In this document: piece after piece, positions 16,575 to 25,337 of the stretch
Position numbering within the stretch: the first letter of the stretch is position 1
Layout of the letters: every line of letters begins with the position of its first letter
From: Flavobacterium panacis
Lineage (GTDB): Bacteria > Bacteroidota > Bacteroidia > Flavobacteriales > Flavobacteriaceae
Assembly (NCBI RefSeq): GCF_024649945.1
Contig: NZ_JANKMS010000001.1
Coordinates: 434,001-498,000, forward strand
Direction of reading: 5' to 3'
Length of the DNA stretch: 64,000 nt
The notes under the pieces: model-generated
Database searches by the model: none
Seen by the model: only the letters and a program-made list of their open reading frames with translations
Told to the model about the DNA's origin: nothing
Program-made: the position numbers and the translations under genes

Positions 16575-17045
16575 TTATATCACATCAATCTTTCGGCAAA
16601 CCAAAAGAAATTCATTTTTATCCTTTCGCGGAGTGCTCCAATCTATCGCCAAGATATCACGAAGTAGATCCTTAAGTTCTTGGTAAGAGCCAGGTTTTAC
16701 AGCATAATAATCGGCTCCCAGTTTATAAGACAACTCAATATGTATGGTGCTGCTACTGGTAGAAAACATAACTATTTTTGCATCACTAAAACGTTCTCCG
16801 CTTCTTATTTCTTTGAGGCATTCAAAACCATTTCTACAAGGCATATTGATGTCCAGAAATATAATTTCAGGTTTATCCTGAACCGTTTGACGAAGATTGT
16901 CTAAAAGTTGTTGCCCGTCTTCTGATACTTTGACCGCAATTTCAGGATGGAGTTCCTTTAGAGCTTCCAAAAATAAGATTCTGTCATCGTCATCGTCTTC
17001 GGCCAGATAAATAAGTTTACGAGAATTTGGCTGCTGTAACATCAT
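16575..17045 (-). CDS. Single-domain response regulator (REC only)
   Basis: 156 residues forming one receiver domain: acidic pocket EDDDDD at 16-21, phospho-acceptor Asp65 in FLDINMP, Ser95/Thr96 switch region (MFSTSS) and Lys117 in AVKP, so all key residues are present. The C-terminal 30 residues are an extension with no DNA-binding domain. It is probably a phosphorelay intermediate of the Rcp1/CheY-like type common in Bacteroidota. No histidine kinase is adjacent. It is preceded by a 321-base gap. Confidence 0.9.
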   Translation of the reverse strand: MMLQQPNSRKLIYLAEDDDDDRILFLEALKELHPEIAVKVSEDGQQLLDNLRQTVQDKPEIIFLDINMPCRNGFECLKEIRSGERFSDAKIVMFSTSSSTIHIELSYKLGADYYAVKPGSYQELKDLLRDILAIDWSTPRKDKNEFLLVCRKIDVI

Positions 17046-17366
17046 AGCTTAAAAAATTATGCAGTTAGATAAAAATTTAAAAATCTGCAAAAATTTATAC
17101 CGGGGGGCAATATAAGCTTTTGTCTATCCGCAGCAATAAAACACTATCGCTGAAACAGTTAGATTTATAAATGTAAGAAAATTTTCTTTTAAATGATTAA
17201 AAAATAATGATAATATTCAGAAAAGCCCACCACACGTGTGAGCATCAAGCTTGAGAACGTACGTTTTGAATTCAGAAGTACGTTTACAATAACTATCTCT
17301 AGACAATACTATCAATGGATTTGTGCATAAATAAATTGCACGATCGAGGTGTAAATTTCAATAAGT
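17046..17366. other. Gene-free stretch
   Basis: 321 bases with a small palindrome (CACACGTGTG near 17231) and two copies of ACGTACG/TACGT-like words, but no promoter, hairpin terminator or convincing ORF that I can support. It must contain the leader of the minus-strand response-regulator gene. Confidence 0.5.
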
Positions 17367-17897
17367 TCAACTACATTTTTTCAAGGCTAATTTTAATGTT
17401 TTTCCAATTGATTCAAAATCTTCATGATCTCCAATTACAATTCTTCCTTCTTCTAAGAAATGATACCCTTTTCGATCTCCATCTGTCCCTCCATTGATCG
17501 TTGGCCAGAATGTAATTTGATTATTTTGGCGACTAATAGAGACCAGTAATGAATCTTTCATCTGAGCTTTTTCAGATTTAAATCCTGTAATTTTTTTGTA
17601 AGCCTCATAATATTCTGTACGCTGTTGATCTGTAAATTTCTTTATTATTTTAGATAAATCAAGATGCTTGAGAATTGTTTTACCAATTTCAGAATCTGAT
17701 GAATTGATTTCTAATATTGTAATTTCATTTGATCTTACAGAATAGGAGTTTATTATCCGATAATGGGTTTCAAAGAAAATTCTATCAGGATACTGAACTA
17801 CGTTAATCCTCTGAACAAATGGCAACTTTTTTTGTTTTCGACGATTGGCAACCCATGTACAAAGCTTATCTACACATTGATATAGAAAAACAATCAT
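17367..17897 (-). CDS. Hypothetical protein, possibly CdiI/DUF1436-like immunity protein
   Basis: 176 residues. Two similar segments, SDSEIGKTILKHLDLS in the middle and DFESIGKTLKLALKKCS at the end, each follow a beta-rich stretch, and SLLVSISRQNNQITFWPTINGGTDG precedes the last one. This doubled 'IG..l...L' layout recalls contact-dependent inhibition immunity proteins of the DUF1436 type; I hold this loosely. It starts 9 bases after the permease stop on the same strand, so it is probably read through from that gene. Confidence 0.5.
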   Translation of the reverse strand: MIVFLYQCVDKLCTWVANRRKQKKLPFVQRINVVQYPDRIFFETHYRIINSYSVRSNEITILEINSSDSEIGKTILKHLDLSKIIKKFTDQQRTEYYEAYKKITGFKSEKAQMKDSLLVSISRQNNQITFWPTINGGTDGDRKGYHFLEEGRIVIGDHEDFESIGKTLKLALKKCS

Positions 17898-17906
17898 AGT
17901 AAAAAC

Positions 17907-19334
17907 TTAGGCATTTTTCGCTTTAAAAGCTTTGTAAAACACAAAAAGAATACCCAACCAAATCGGAATTAATTCTACGGATATTTTCATATTCGTCATC
18001 CACATGATGGCTAAAATACCCAATAAAAAGGCGAAACAGATATAATTACTTACGGGATAAAATATCGAAGCGAACTTAGTTTTGGTGTTTTCCTGGTCTT
18101 TAGCTTGTCTAAATTTTAGATGTGTATACGAAATCATAACCCAGTTAATCACCAAGCAAGAAACAACTAAAGACATTAAAATACTAAAAGCTTCTTCCGG
18201 AATTACCTTATTGATTAAAATACAGATCGCAGCAAAACAAGACGAAATTAAAATTGCATTAACTGGTACAGATTGTTTGTTTAGCTTCTTTAAAAACTTT
18301 GGAGCGCTTCCTTGATCTGCTAAACCAAACAACATACGAGAGTTGCTGTAAACACTACTATTATATACAGATAAAGCGGCAGTTAATACAATTAAATTAA
18401 GCACATTCGCGATAAGCTTTGTAAAAAAGATTTTCTGTCCAAACAACGTAAATTCCATTCCATTTAAATTTTGAAAAACCATTACAAACGGACTGCTGTC
18501 TGTTGTAATTTGTCTCCAAGGTGACAAAGCAAACAGAATAACCAACGCACCCACATAAAAGATAAGAATTCTATAAATAACCTGATTGGTCGCTTTTGGA
18601 ATGTTTTTTTCTGGATTTTCTGCTTCAGCAGCGGTAATTCCAATTAGTTCTAAACCACCAAAAGAAAACATAATCAACGCCATTGCAGACAATAAACCTT
18701 GAAAATCTCCAGTTGCTGTTTTTTCAAACAACCCTTTTGGGAAGAAACCTCCGTCGTTATATAAATTATGAATCGTAGCGTGCTCTCCTCCTGTTCCACT
18801 TACTAGCAAATAAGTACCAAAAAGAATCATGGCTATAATAGCAACCACTTTTATGATAGAAAACCAAAACTCTGTTTCTCCATAAACTTTTACCGAAGCA
18901 AAATTCAAAGCATTAATCACCAGAAAGAAAAACAAACTGGATGCCCAAAGCGGAATTTCGGGCCACCAAAATTGTACATAAACTCCAATGGCAGTAAGTT
19001 CGGCCATACTTACCAGAATATACAAAATCCAATAATTCCAACCTGATGCAAAACCAGCAAATGAACCGCAGTATTTATAGGCAAAATAGCTGAAACTTCC
19101 TGAAACCGGTTCTTCAACCACCATTTCACCTAGCTGTCTCATTATAAAAAAGGCGATAATTCCGGCAATAGCATATCCTAAAATAACAGATGGTCCTGCT
19201 AATACGGCTGCTGGGCCAATACCAAGAAAAAGACCTGTTCCTATAGATCCTCCTAAGGCAATTAACTGAATGTGTCGGTTAGTGAGTCCACGTTTAAGCT
19301 GAGTTTCTTCTACAGCATCATGATTATTTTTCAC
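17907..19334 (-). CDS. Amino-acid permease, APC superfamily (AroP/LysP-type)
   Basis: 475 residues with 12 predicted membrane helices. The N-terminus has the family signature LKRGLTNRHIQLIALGGSIGTGLFLG, followed by GEMVVEEPVSGSFSYFAYKYCGSFAGFASGWNYW in helices 2-3 and FSFGGLELIGITAAEAENPEKNIPKATNQV, typical of the AAT group of amino-acid/proton symporters. Substrate may be aromatic or cationic amino acids; sequence by eye does not decide. It is transcribed divergently from an AraC regulator at 19565. Confidence 0.9.
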   Translation of the reverse strand: MKNNHDAVEETQLKRGLTNRHIQLIALGGSIGTGLFLGIGPAAVLAGPSVILGYAIAGIIAFFIMRQLGEMVVEEPVSGSFSYFAYKYCGSFAGFASGWNYWILYILVSMAELTAIGVYVQFWWPEIPLWASSLFFFLVINALNFASVKVYGETEFWFSIIKVVAIIAMILFGTYLLVSGTGGEHATIHNLYNDGGFFPKGLFEKTATGDFQGLLSAMALIMFSFGGLELIGITAAEAENPEKNIPKATNQVIYRILIFYVGALVILFALSPWRQITTDSSPFVMVFQNLNGMEFTLFGQKIFFTKLIANVLNLIVLTAALSVYNSSVYSNSRMLFGLADQGSAPKFLKKLNKQSVPVNAILISSCFAAICILINKVIPEEAFSILMSLVVSCLVINWVMISYTHLKFRQAKDQENTKTKFASIFYPVSNYICFAFLLGILAIMWMTNMKISVELIPIWLGILFVFYKAFKAKNA

Positions 19335-19564
19335 AAATTAGATTTTAAAAATGTTGAATGTTTTTGGAATGTATAAAAAGCGAAGATAAGTTAAAAAAGG
19401 TTTTTAATTGATTCTTCGGTAATTGTTTTAACCTAAATCGATAAAAATAACGTAACTTAGTGATCTGTTTTTAGTTGTATATCTCATTTTAAGACGCTGT
19501 CTTTTATGCCTTATCACGAACTACATATTTTGCATTTACAACTAAAGCAGAAAATTGAATCCGC

Positions 19565-20449
19565 ATGAAGAATAACCCTAAATTAATTAGCAATTATGAG
19601 TATAAGAAGTTCTTTCTTCCCGATATAACGACTCATAATCTTTTTAATAACTCCAATGTACAATTATACCGAATTGAAAAATACTTAAAGAAAATTGTAA
19701 TCCCCGTTAATCCGTACCAGACTACTTTTAACTTTCTGATTTTTGTAACAAAAGGATATTTAAAACAGCAACTGGAAACAGATGTTTTTCAAATTCATGC
19801 CAATCAGGCGCTGAGTATTAAACAAGGAAATTTTACAGCAACATTAGAATTATCAGATGATGTTGAAGGTTTTTTTGTGATTTATGAAAATGAGGTTGTG
19901 ACTGAGATTGCTTTAAATACAAGTGATCTCAACTTTTTTTACACCTCTCCTTTTTCGATTTTAGATCCTAATAAAATTAATTGGTTGATTCGTTTGTTTG
20001 AATTGCTGGAAGAAGAATTAAACGAAGCCGAACATATTAATGCCATTACGATTGCACTTCTTCAATCGGCGTTGTTAAAGATTATACGAACAGAAAATAC
20101 CGATAATAAATCGCTTAATCGAACCAGTTTTATTTCTTTTCATTTTAGGGAATTGGTGCAGAAGAACCACATTCAACATAAAAACATCGATTTCTATTCG
20201 AATCTCCTAAAAATATCAGATAATTATTTGAACAAATGCGTGAAAGAAACTACTGGAAAAGCGCCAAAACAATGGATAAATGAAATTACGATTCAGCACA
20301 GTCAGATTCTTTTGCAGGATAATTCAAAAGAAATTGCCGAAATAGCTTTTGAATTGCATTTTCAGTCGCCTTCTTATTTTTCGCGTATGTTTAAAAAAGT
20401 GACGGGACAATCTCCTTCTGATTATCGATTGCAGTTTTTGAAACACTAG
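19565..20449 (+). CDS. AraC family transcriptional regulator
   Basis: 294 residues: an N-terminal cupin-like sensing half (NFLIFVTKGYLKQQLETDVFQIHANQALSIKQGN) and a C-terminal AraC domain with IDFYSNLLKISDNYLNKCVKETTGKAPKQWINE and KEIAEIAFELHFQSPSYFSRMFKKVTGQSPSDYR. It is divergent from the amino-acid permease with 230 bases between, and is a likely regulator of the permease, itself or the RidA gene. The ATG at 19565 is the only sensible start. Confidence 0.88.
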   Translation: MKNNPKLISNYEYKKFFLPDITTHNLFNNSNVQLYRIEKYLKKIVIPVNPYQTTFNFLIFVTKGYLKQQLETDVFQIHANQALSIKQGNFTATLELSDDVEGFFVIYENEVVTEIALNTSDLNFFYTSPFSILDPNKINWLIRLFELLEEELNEAEHINAITIALLQSALLKIIRTENTDNKSLNRTSFISFHFRELVQKNHIQHKNIDFYSNLLKISDNYLNKCVKETTGKAPKQWINEITIQHSQILLQDNSKEIAEIAFELHFQSPSYFSRMFKKVTGQSPSDYRLQFLKH

Positions 20450-20456
20450 TATTTTT

Positions 20457-20598
20457 TTTAACACATAGAAACATAGCTTTTGCATGCTTTAAAAAAGGCG
20501 TTTTCACTAATTTTAATGCACATAGCGCTATGTGTTAAAGCTTGCTTTTTTTGTAATCTTAAACACAGACAATAAAATCTATGTTTCTATGTGTTAAA
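20457..20598. mobile_element. MITE-like palindromic element, copy 1
   Basis: 142 bases bounded by 20-base inverted repeats TTTAACACATAGAAACATAG and its exact complement. The middle holds another palindrome, CACATAGCGCTATGTG at 20519-20534. A second copy lies in the opposite orientation at 22079-22217. There is no ORF inside, so any movement would depend on an outside transposase. Together with copy 2 it brackets the triple-RidA gene. The gap 20450-20777 holds this element, a Rid terminator and unassigned AT-rich bases. Confidence 0.7.
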
Positions 20599-20683
20599 AA
20601 AATTCTGCGATCAGAACACGGATGAAACAGATTCGCTTTGCGAAAACGCAAATTATCACTGATCTTTTTTTTATTTCTAAAAA

Positions 20684-20735
20684 ACAAAAACGCTTATATA
20701 GAATCTTTAACAATCCTGTAATAAGCGCTTTTTGT
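20684..20735 (-). terminator. Probable terminator of the triple-RidA gene
   Basis: ACAAAAACGCTTAT pairs with ATAAGCGCTTTTTGT (one bulge) around a loop of about 23 bases. On the minus strand the stem is followed by a T-run, 43 bases past the stop codon at 20778. Confidence 0.6.
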
Positions 20736-20777
20736 CTAAAAAGACTCTACTTAAAAAATATTATTTTCAGCTGTCAA

Positions 20778-22004
20778 TTAAGCTGGAGTGCCTTCACTGT
20801 TCGAAACAACAGCATCAATTTGAATTAAAGCATCCATCGGAATTGCTGAAACTACAATTACCGTTCTTGCTGGCAAATCACCGCTGAAAAATGAAGTGTA
20901 GATTTCGTTTACACCCGAAATATCAGCTACATTTTTAAGCTGAATGTTGACTTTCACAATATCATCCATTTTATGATCTATGCTTTCTACAATTGCTTTG
21001 ATGTTATTCAAACATTGTGAAGCTTGTTCTTTAATTCCGCTTCCAACTAATTGATTGTTTTCTGGAACCAAAGGCAATTGACCTGCAATATGATTATAAT
21101 GTGAATAGGCAACAGTATGTGAATATACCGTTTTTGGTGCATTTTCTGTGTTGTTTGCTTCAATTACTAAAAAGCGTGCATCTTCTGGAAGTTGTGGAGG
21201 TGTTCCGTCACCATGAGAAACCGCAACATCAATCTGCACTAAAGCATTTAATGGTAAAGCTGAAGCGCTCACAATGGTTCTTGCTGGAACATAACTTGGA
21301 AAGAATTTTGCTAAAACTTCGCTTACTGCCTCAGCATCTGAAATATCTTTTAGGAAAACAGTCGTTTTAACGACATCATTCATAACATGATCGATGCTTT
21401 CTAAGATTGCTTGGATGTTTTTTAAACATTGTTCTGCCTGCTCTTTTACACCGCCAGCTACAATTTCACCAGACTTTGGATCAATTGGCAATTGAGCAGA
21501 AAGATTATTGTAATGAGAAAATGCTACTGAATGCGCGTGAATGCTTTTTGGTGCGTTTTCTGTATTTCTGGTCACTTTTACAAGATCTAAAGCTTTTTGC
21601 GGCGTTGTTCCTTCTCCATTTGAGATAAGGGCATCAATCTGAATTAAAGCGCCTTCTAGTGGTAAAGCTGCTACTTGAACAGTTGTACGTGTTGGAAGTT
21701 CTTTTTTGAAAAATGTTTTGTACACTTCGTCAACTGCTTCAATGTCTGAAATATTTTTTAGGAAAACAGTCAATTTTACTGCATCATCCATAACGTGACC
21801 AATACTTTCTACAATCGCCTGAATATTTGTCAAACATTGTTTGGCTTGTTCTTTAATATCGCTGCTTACAATTTCTCCCGTTTTAGGATCTACAGGCAAT
21901 TGTGCCGAAAAATTGTTGTAATGAGAAAATGCTACTGTCTGCGTAGAAAATGGGCTCTTTGGAGCGTTTTCTGTGTTCCTCGAATTCTTTTTAATTTCGC
22001 TCAT
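20778..22004 (-). CDS. Triple RidA (YjgF/UK114) fusion protein
   Basis: 408 residues made of three tandem RidA domains at about 10-130, 147-266 and 284-405. Each starts NTENAPK, has AFSHYNN/AYSHYNH, LP.DP..GE or equivalent, a helix with KEQA.QCL.NI.AI.ESI.H.M.D, and the P-(T/A)-R-T motif. The RidA arginine that holds the imine/enamine carboxylate is kept in all three (Arg106, Arg242, Arg380). RidA removes reactive enamines/imines made by PLP enzymes; it is normally about 130 residues and trimeric, so this may be a one-chain trimer. The usual IEIEA motif is IQID(A/V) here. Two inverted MITE-like elements flank the gene. Confidence 0.88.
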   Translation of the reverse strand: MSEIKKNSRNTENAPKSPFSTQTVAFSHYNNFSAQLPVDPKTGEIVSSDIKEQAKQCLTNIQAIVESIGHVMDDAVKLTVFLKNISDIEAVDEVYKTFFKKELPTRTTVQVAALPLEGALIQIDALISNGEGTTPQKALDLVKVTRNTENAPKSIHAHSVAFSHYNNLSAQLPIDPKSGEIVAGGVKEQAEQCLKNIQAILESIDHVMNDVVKTTVFLKDISDAEAVSEVLAKFFPSYVPARTIVSASALPLNALVQIDVAVSHGDGTPPQLPEDARFLVIEANNTENAPKTVYSHTVAYSHYNHIAGQLPLVPENNQLVGSGIKEQASQCLNNIKAIVESIDHKMDDIVKVNIQLKNVADISGVNEIYTSFFSGDLPARTVIVVSAIPMDALIQIDAVVSNSEGTPA

Positions 22005-22078
22005 AATTTGTTTGTTTTTCTGTTTTAATTATTACTTTTTTATGACTGCCACTTTTGATGAATTGAACAAAATTTAAT

Positions 22079-22217
22079 TTTAACACATAGAAACATAGGT
22101 TTTATTGCTTCTGTTTAAGATTATAGAAAAAGTTAGCTTTAACACATAGCTCTATGTGCAATATTGTAAGTGAAACGCCTTTTTAAGTTTAAAAAACTAT
22201 GTTTCTATGTGTTTAAA
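22079..22217. mobile_element. MITE-like palindromic element, copy 2 (inverted)
   Basis: 139 bases with the same terminal repeats as copy 1. Its reverse complement aligns with copy 1 through the interior (shared AAAAAGGCGTTT, GCACATAG-GCTATGTGTTAAAGC, GTAATCTTAAACA in related form), so the two are copies of one element facing each other. The central palindrome CACATAGCTCTATGTG is at 22143-22158 with one mismatch. Confidence 0.7.
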
Positions 22218-22254
22218 TAATTTCGCACAACGAGTTAAGTGCTGGACTTTTTTA

Positions 22255-23058
22255 TTATTTCCCAAAAGGATTCTTCCAAATTATATCTACGGCTAGGTAA
22301 TTCACATCTGAAATATCAGAGCCTTTACCAATAAGATTATACATGTAACCGACATCGAAAACAAATGGAATCTCATGTGGACTCAGCGAATAATAAAGCG
22401 TTAACCTGCTTTCTTTGTAATCAAATTTTGACCATTGCTTTTCTGGCTCATTTTCTTTACTGATAGCAAAAAGCATTTCGGCGCCACCTATGATATGATG
22501 TGTTTTCGTAGTTCCTAAATCCAGAGTCAGCTGTGTTTTTAATCTCGTTCGCAACTGAAAATTCTCTTCGACATTACTAAAATCAGGATTGAAAAATTTC
22601 CTGAATTCTTGTCTTACCGTGTTTTTCCATTTGAATCCGTTGCCTTGCATGATGTACGAATAACGGCCATATACTCTAAATTCCTGTTCGATTGCCGGAT
22701 CTAAAGTCTCGTATGGAGATGCTGAATCGTAATTATTAGATCGTCTGTAACTTAGTGCATAGGAGTATTCCCAGTTCTTTTTGTAACGATTTGAAATTTC
22801 CTCATTGATGACCAGAATAGCCATTTTTGAAAATGGATTACTCTCGTCTGGACTGCTTTTTAGCCCAACGCCTACATAAGTGGTCGATTCTTTTTGCTTA
22901 AGTGAATCTAAAGATTGCCTGACTCCAAAGGCAAACCAAGAAGCATTTTTTGCTTCTCCCAAGCCTGGAGGACTTAACTGTGCGTATGAATTACTGATTG
23001 TGACCACGAAAATAAGCGCTGCCAAGAGCAATTTGCTTCTTGCAGACACTTTATTCAT
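22255..23058 (-). CDS. Predicted outer-membrane beta-barrel protein, last gene of the urease locus
   Basis: 267 residues with a signal peptide ending NSYAQ. The mature part has alternating beta strands (YSYALSYRRSNNY, IEQEFRVYGRYSYIM, KWKNTVRQEFRKFF, QLRTRLKTQLTLDLG, SRLTLYYSL, FVFDVGYMYNLIG, YLAVDIIWKNPF), like small porin-type or DUF2490-type proteins. It starts 12 bases after the TonB receptor stop on the same strand, so it should be co-transcribed. The role is unknown; by context it assists uptake of nickel or urea across the outer membrane. Confidence 0.65.
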   Translation of the reverse strand: MNKVSARSKLLLAALIFVVTISNSYAQLSPPGLGEAKNASWFAFGVRQSLDSLKQKESTTYVGVGLKSSPDESNPFSKMAILVINEEISNRYKKNWEYSYALSYRRSNNYDSASPYETLDPAIEQEFRVYGRYSYIMQGNGFKWKNTVRQEFRKFFNPDFSNVEENFQLRTRLKTQLTLDLGTTKTHHIIGGAEMLFAISKENEPEKQWSKFDYKESRLTLYYSLSPHEIPFVFDVGYMYNLIGKGSDISDVNYLAVDIIWKNPFGK

Positions 23059-23070
23059 ATTTTCTAAAAT

Positions 23071-25113
23071 TTAAAATTTGTAACTTATTCCTGTTTTTAC
23101 AGCGAAAGGAGTTCCTGGTGTAAAATTCAATTCTGATACTGATGCAGTCTCATTTCTAAGTCTACTCTCGGTTTCAAATTGCGCTTCGTTCCATTTGGTG
23201 TTAAAGATGTTTTGAAATTGTAGATTTACTTCCCATTTTCTTTTTCCATAAGCCAGTACCAAATCATTTACAAAATAACCGCGTGTTCTTACCGAGTTAT
23301 CTTCGATAGCAGGACGAGAATCCATATAACGGTATCTCAAGTTTGCCGAGAAACCAGAAGGAAGTTTTACTGCAATACCTCCAGTACTCGTAAGAGTTGG
23401 AACTAACGGAATATAATCTTCTCCTTTTGGCTCGTCAATAAAACGAGCATGAGCATAATTAAGATCTCCGTCTAAATACAACCATGAAATTGGCTGGTAT
23501 CTTAAACTCAGATCAAAACCTAAACGACGTGATTTTCCTGATGGTTCTACTACAGCTTCATCTCCAACATAAACAAATTCTTGCTGTAGATACATGTGCC
23601 AAATCGCAGGCTGGATAATCATATTTTCTATTGGGCGAAGGATAACTCCAAAATCACTTCCAAAAGAATACGGAAGAATATCTTTTCCATCCTGCGCCAC
23701 GACAACTCTTACGTCGTTGGAGTGAAAACCAAAACCAGATTTGATATACCATTGCACATTGCTGTTCTGCGTATAAGAAATATTCAGTTTCGGACTTATT
23801 CTAGCCGCTGATGCTTCTTTCGCCGCAGGCAAACTAGCCAGACGATCATGAAGACTAAATGTAAAATAGTCTAATCTCGCTGATGGATTAATGAGCCATT
23901 TCCCCACTCTATAATCAAGTGAAGTATAACCGTGAACATTGACTTCATTCGCAGATCCATCAGACATTCTATCTAATAGTAAATCGCGCTGAAAGACATG
24001 ATTTAATTGTAAATCCTTGATATCATCAAAACGAAAACCCGCTCCTGATGTCCAAGTCATACTGCTATTCTCAAACTCAAATCTTCGAACATATTTGTTT
24101 TCTAATCCATAAATAGAACGATTATCAGTCTGTTGAATTTCATCTCCATAAACAGGATCATTTAAATAAAAAGTAAAATTCGAAAACAGATTAAAATTAT
24201 ATTTAGAATAAAATAAATTGCTTGAAAACTCTTCATTCTCATTGGCTAAATATTTATATTTTATGGCAAGATTTGTCCTCGAAGTTCTTCCGCCTTCAGT
24301 TGGATCGATTGAACCCCATCTGCTTATAATTCCTTCTTCAACTGCTCTTTCCGGAATTTGTCCCGAAGCATTCCAATTTGAAGAAAAAGTAGATCCTAAA
24401 ATAGAGATATATTGTTTTTCATCAATCCATTGGCTGTACTTCGCTAAAAAATTAACTCGTGTAAAATCCTGTTTGACATCAAACGGCCCATCTGTATAAT
24501 TGAATTCACCTGCTACATAGAAACTTTTATCCTTATCGTTTTTATCTAAAAGATTAAGCATTGTAACAGCTCGCATCGTATTAAAAGAACCTCCTTCAAT
24601 TTTGAAAAGGTTGTTATCCAATCTGTCAAACGTGCTAAAATTGACATAACCTGAGGTATTAAAATCTCCTTTATCGGCATAATAAGCTCCTTTTCCAAAA
24701 TCAATATCTTTGATCGTTTCCGGAATCAGAAAATGCAGATCGGCATATCCTTGTCCATGTGCGTGTGAGACTATATTTACCGGCATTCCGTCAGCCATAA
24801 CACTGATATCAGTTCCGTGATCATTGTCAAAACCTCGCAAAAATATTTGTTCTGCCTTACCACCTCCTGCATGCTGCGCAATAAAAAGTCCAGGAACTTT
24901 TCGCAATAAATCTTGCGCAGAATTTACGGGTGACATTTTTAAATCGACTTTCATTATTTTTTTTCTAAAGTCGACGTGATTAATAACTATTTTGCTCAGA
25001 TGCATTGTATCTGCTTCTGATTTGTTTGTTTCTGGCTTCTTTGCTTGTTGAGCAAATCCATTTTGCACTACTAACAATACTATTACAATCCCTGTAAAAA
25101 GTTTGTTTCTCAT
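23071..25113 (-). CDS. TonB-dependent receptor of the urease locus, probable nickel-chelate receptor
   Basis: 680 residues: signal peptide (MRNKLFTGIVIVLLVVQNGFAQQ), plug at about 45-170 (AQDLLRKVPGLFIAQHAGGGKAEQIFLRGFDNDHGTDISVMADGMPVN, HAHGQGYADLHFLIPETIKDIDFGKG) and a barrel ending in a terminal aromatic (GISYKF). The plug is rich in His (HDH-type and HAHG motifs), fitting a metal-linked ligand. It lies downstream of the urea transporter on the urease strand, with a 224-base gap that contains a palindrome. Nickel import for urease is the best guess; direct evidence is absent. Confidence 0.85.
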   Translation of the reverse strand: MRNKLFTGIVIVLLVVQNGFAQQAKKPETNKSEADTMHLSKIVINHVDFRKKIMKVDLKMSPVNSAQDLLRKVPGLFIAQHAGGGKAEQIFLRGFDNDHGTDISVMADGMPVNIVSHAHGQGYADLHFLIPETIKDIDFGKGAYYADKGDFNTSGYVNFSTFDRLDNNLFKIEGGSFNTMRAVTMLNLLDKNDKDKSFYVAGEFNYTDGPFDVKQDFTRVNFLAKYSQWIDEKQYISILGSTFSSNWNASGQIPERAVEEGIISRWGSIDPTEGGRTSRTNLAIKYKYLANENEEFSSNLFYSKYNFNLFSNFTFYLNDPVYGDEIQQTDNRSIYGLENKYVRRFEFENSSMTWTSGAGFRFDDIKDLQLNHVFQRDLLLDRMSDGSANEVNVHGYTSLDYRVGKWLINPSARLDYFTFSLHDRLASLPAAKEASAARISPKLNISYTQNSNVQWYIKSGFGFHSNDVRVVVAQDGKDILPYSFGSDFGVILRPIENMIIQPAIWHMYLQQEFVYVGDEAVVEPSGKSRRLGFDLSLRYQPISWLYLDGDLNYAHARFIDEPKGEDYIPLVPTLTSTGGIAVKLPSGFSANLRYRYMDSRPAIEDNSVRTRGYFVNDLVLAYGKRKWEVNLQFQNIFNTKWNEAQFETESRLRNETASVSELNFTPGTPFAVKTGISYKF

Positions 25114-25245
25114 TACGATTTATTTTTTGCCATTAGGCATAATTATTTTTCAATTCTATTCATCAGCTTAATTAAATCTTTTTAAATCTGCTTTAATCTG
25201 TATAGATCTGCGTGAAAAATAGATACACTAAAAGTATTTCACGCT

Positions 25246-25261
25246 CCCGATAGCTATCGGG
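25246..25261. repeat. Perfect 16-base palindrome CCCGATAGCTATCGGG
   Basis: Self-complementary word in the gap between the urea transporter and TonB receptor genes. There is no long T-run after it on the minus strand. It could be an mRNA hairpin that lowers or protects downstream transcript, or a scattered genomic repeat. Confidence 0.5.
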
Positions 25262-25337
25262 ATTAAAAAGATTTCAGCAGATCAATTTTGATTTTTTTTG
25301 CTAAATGAAATTTATTTTATTTTTCACCCGATGGGCT

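Noticed and set aside
20457..20598. Rho-independent terminator of the AraC gene
   Set aside because: The inverted repeats are 100 bases apart with an inner palindrome, and a second copy exists elsewhere, so a mobile element fits better; it may still act as a terminator incidentally.
20622..20828. 68-residue frame on the plus strand after the AraC gene
   Set aside because: It overlaps the Rid terminator and the end of the RidA gene; no protein-like features.
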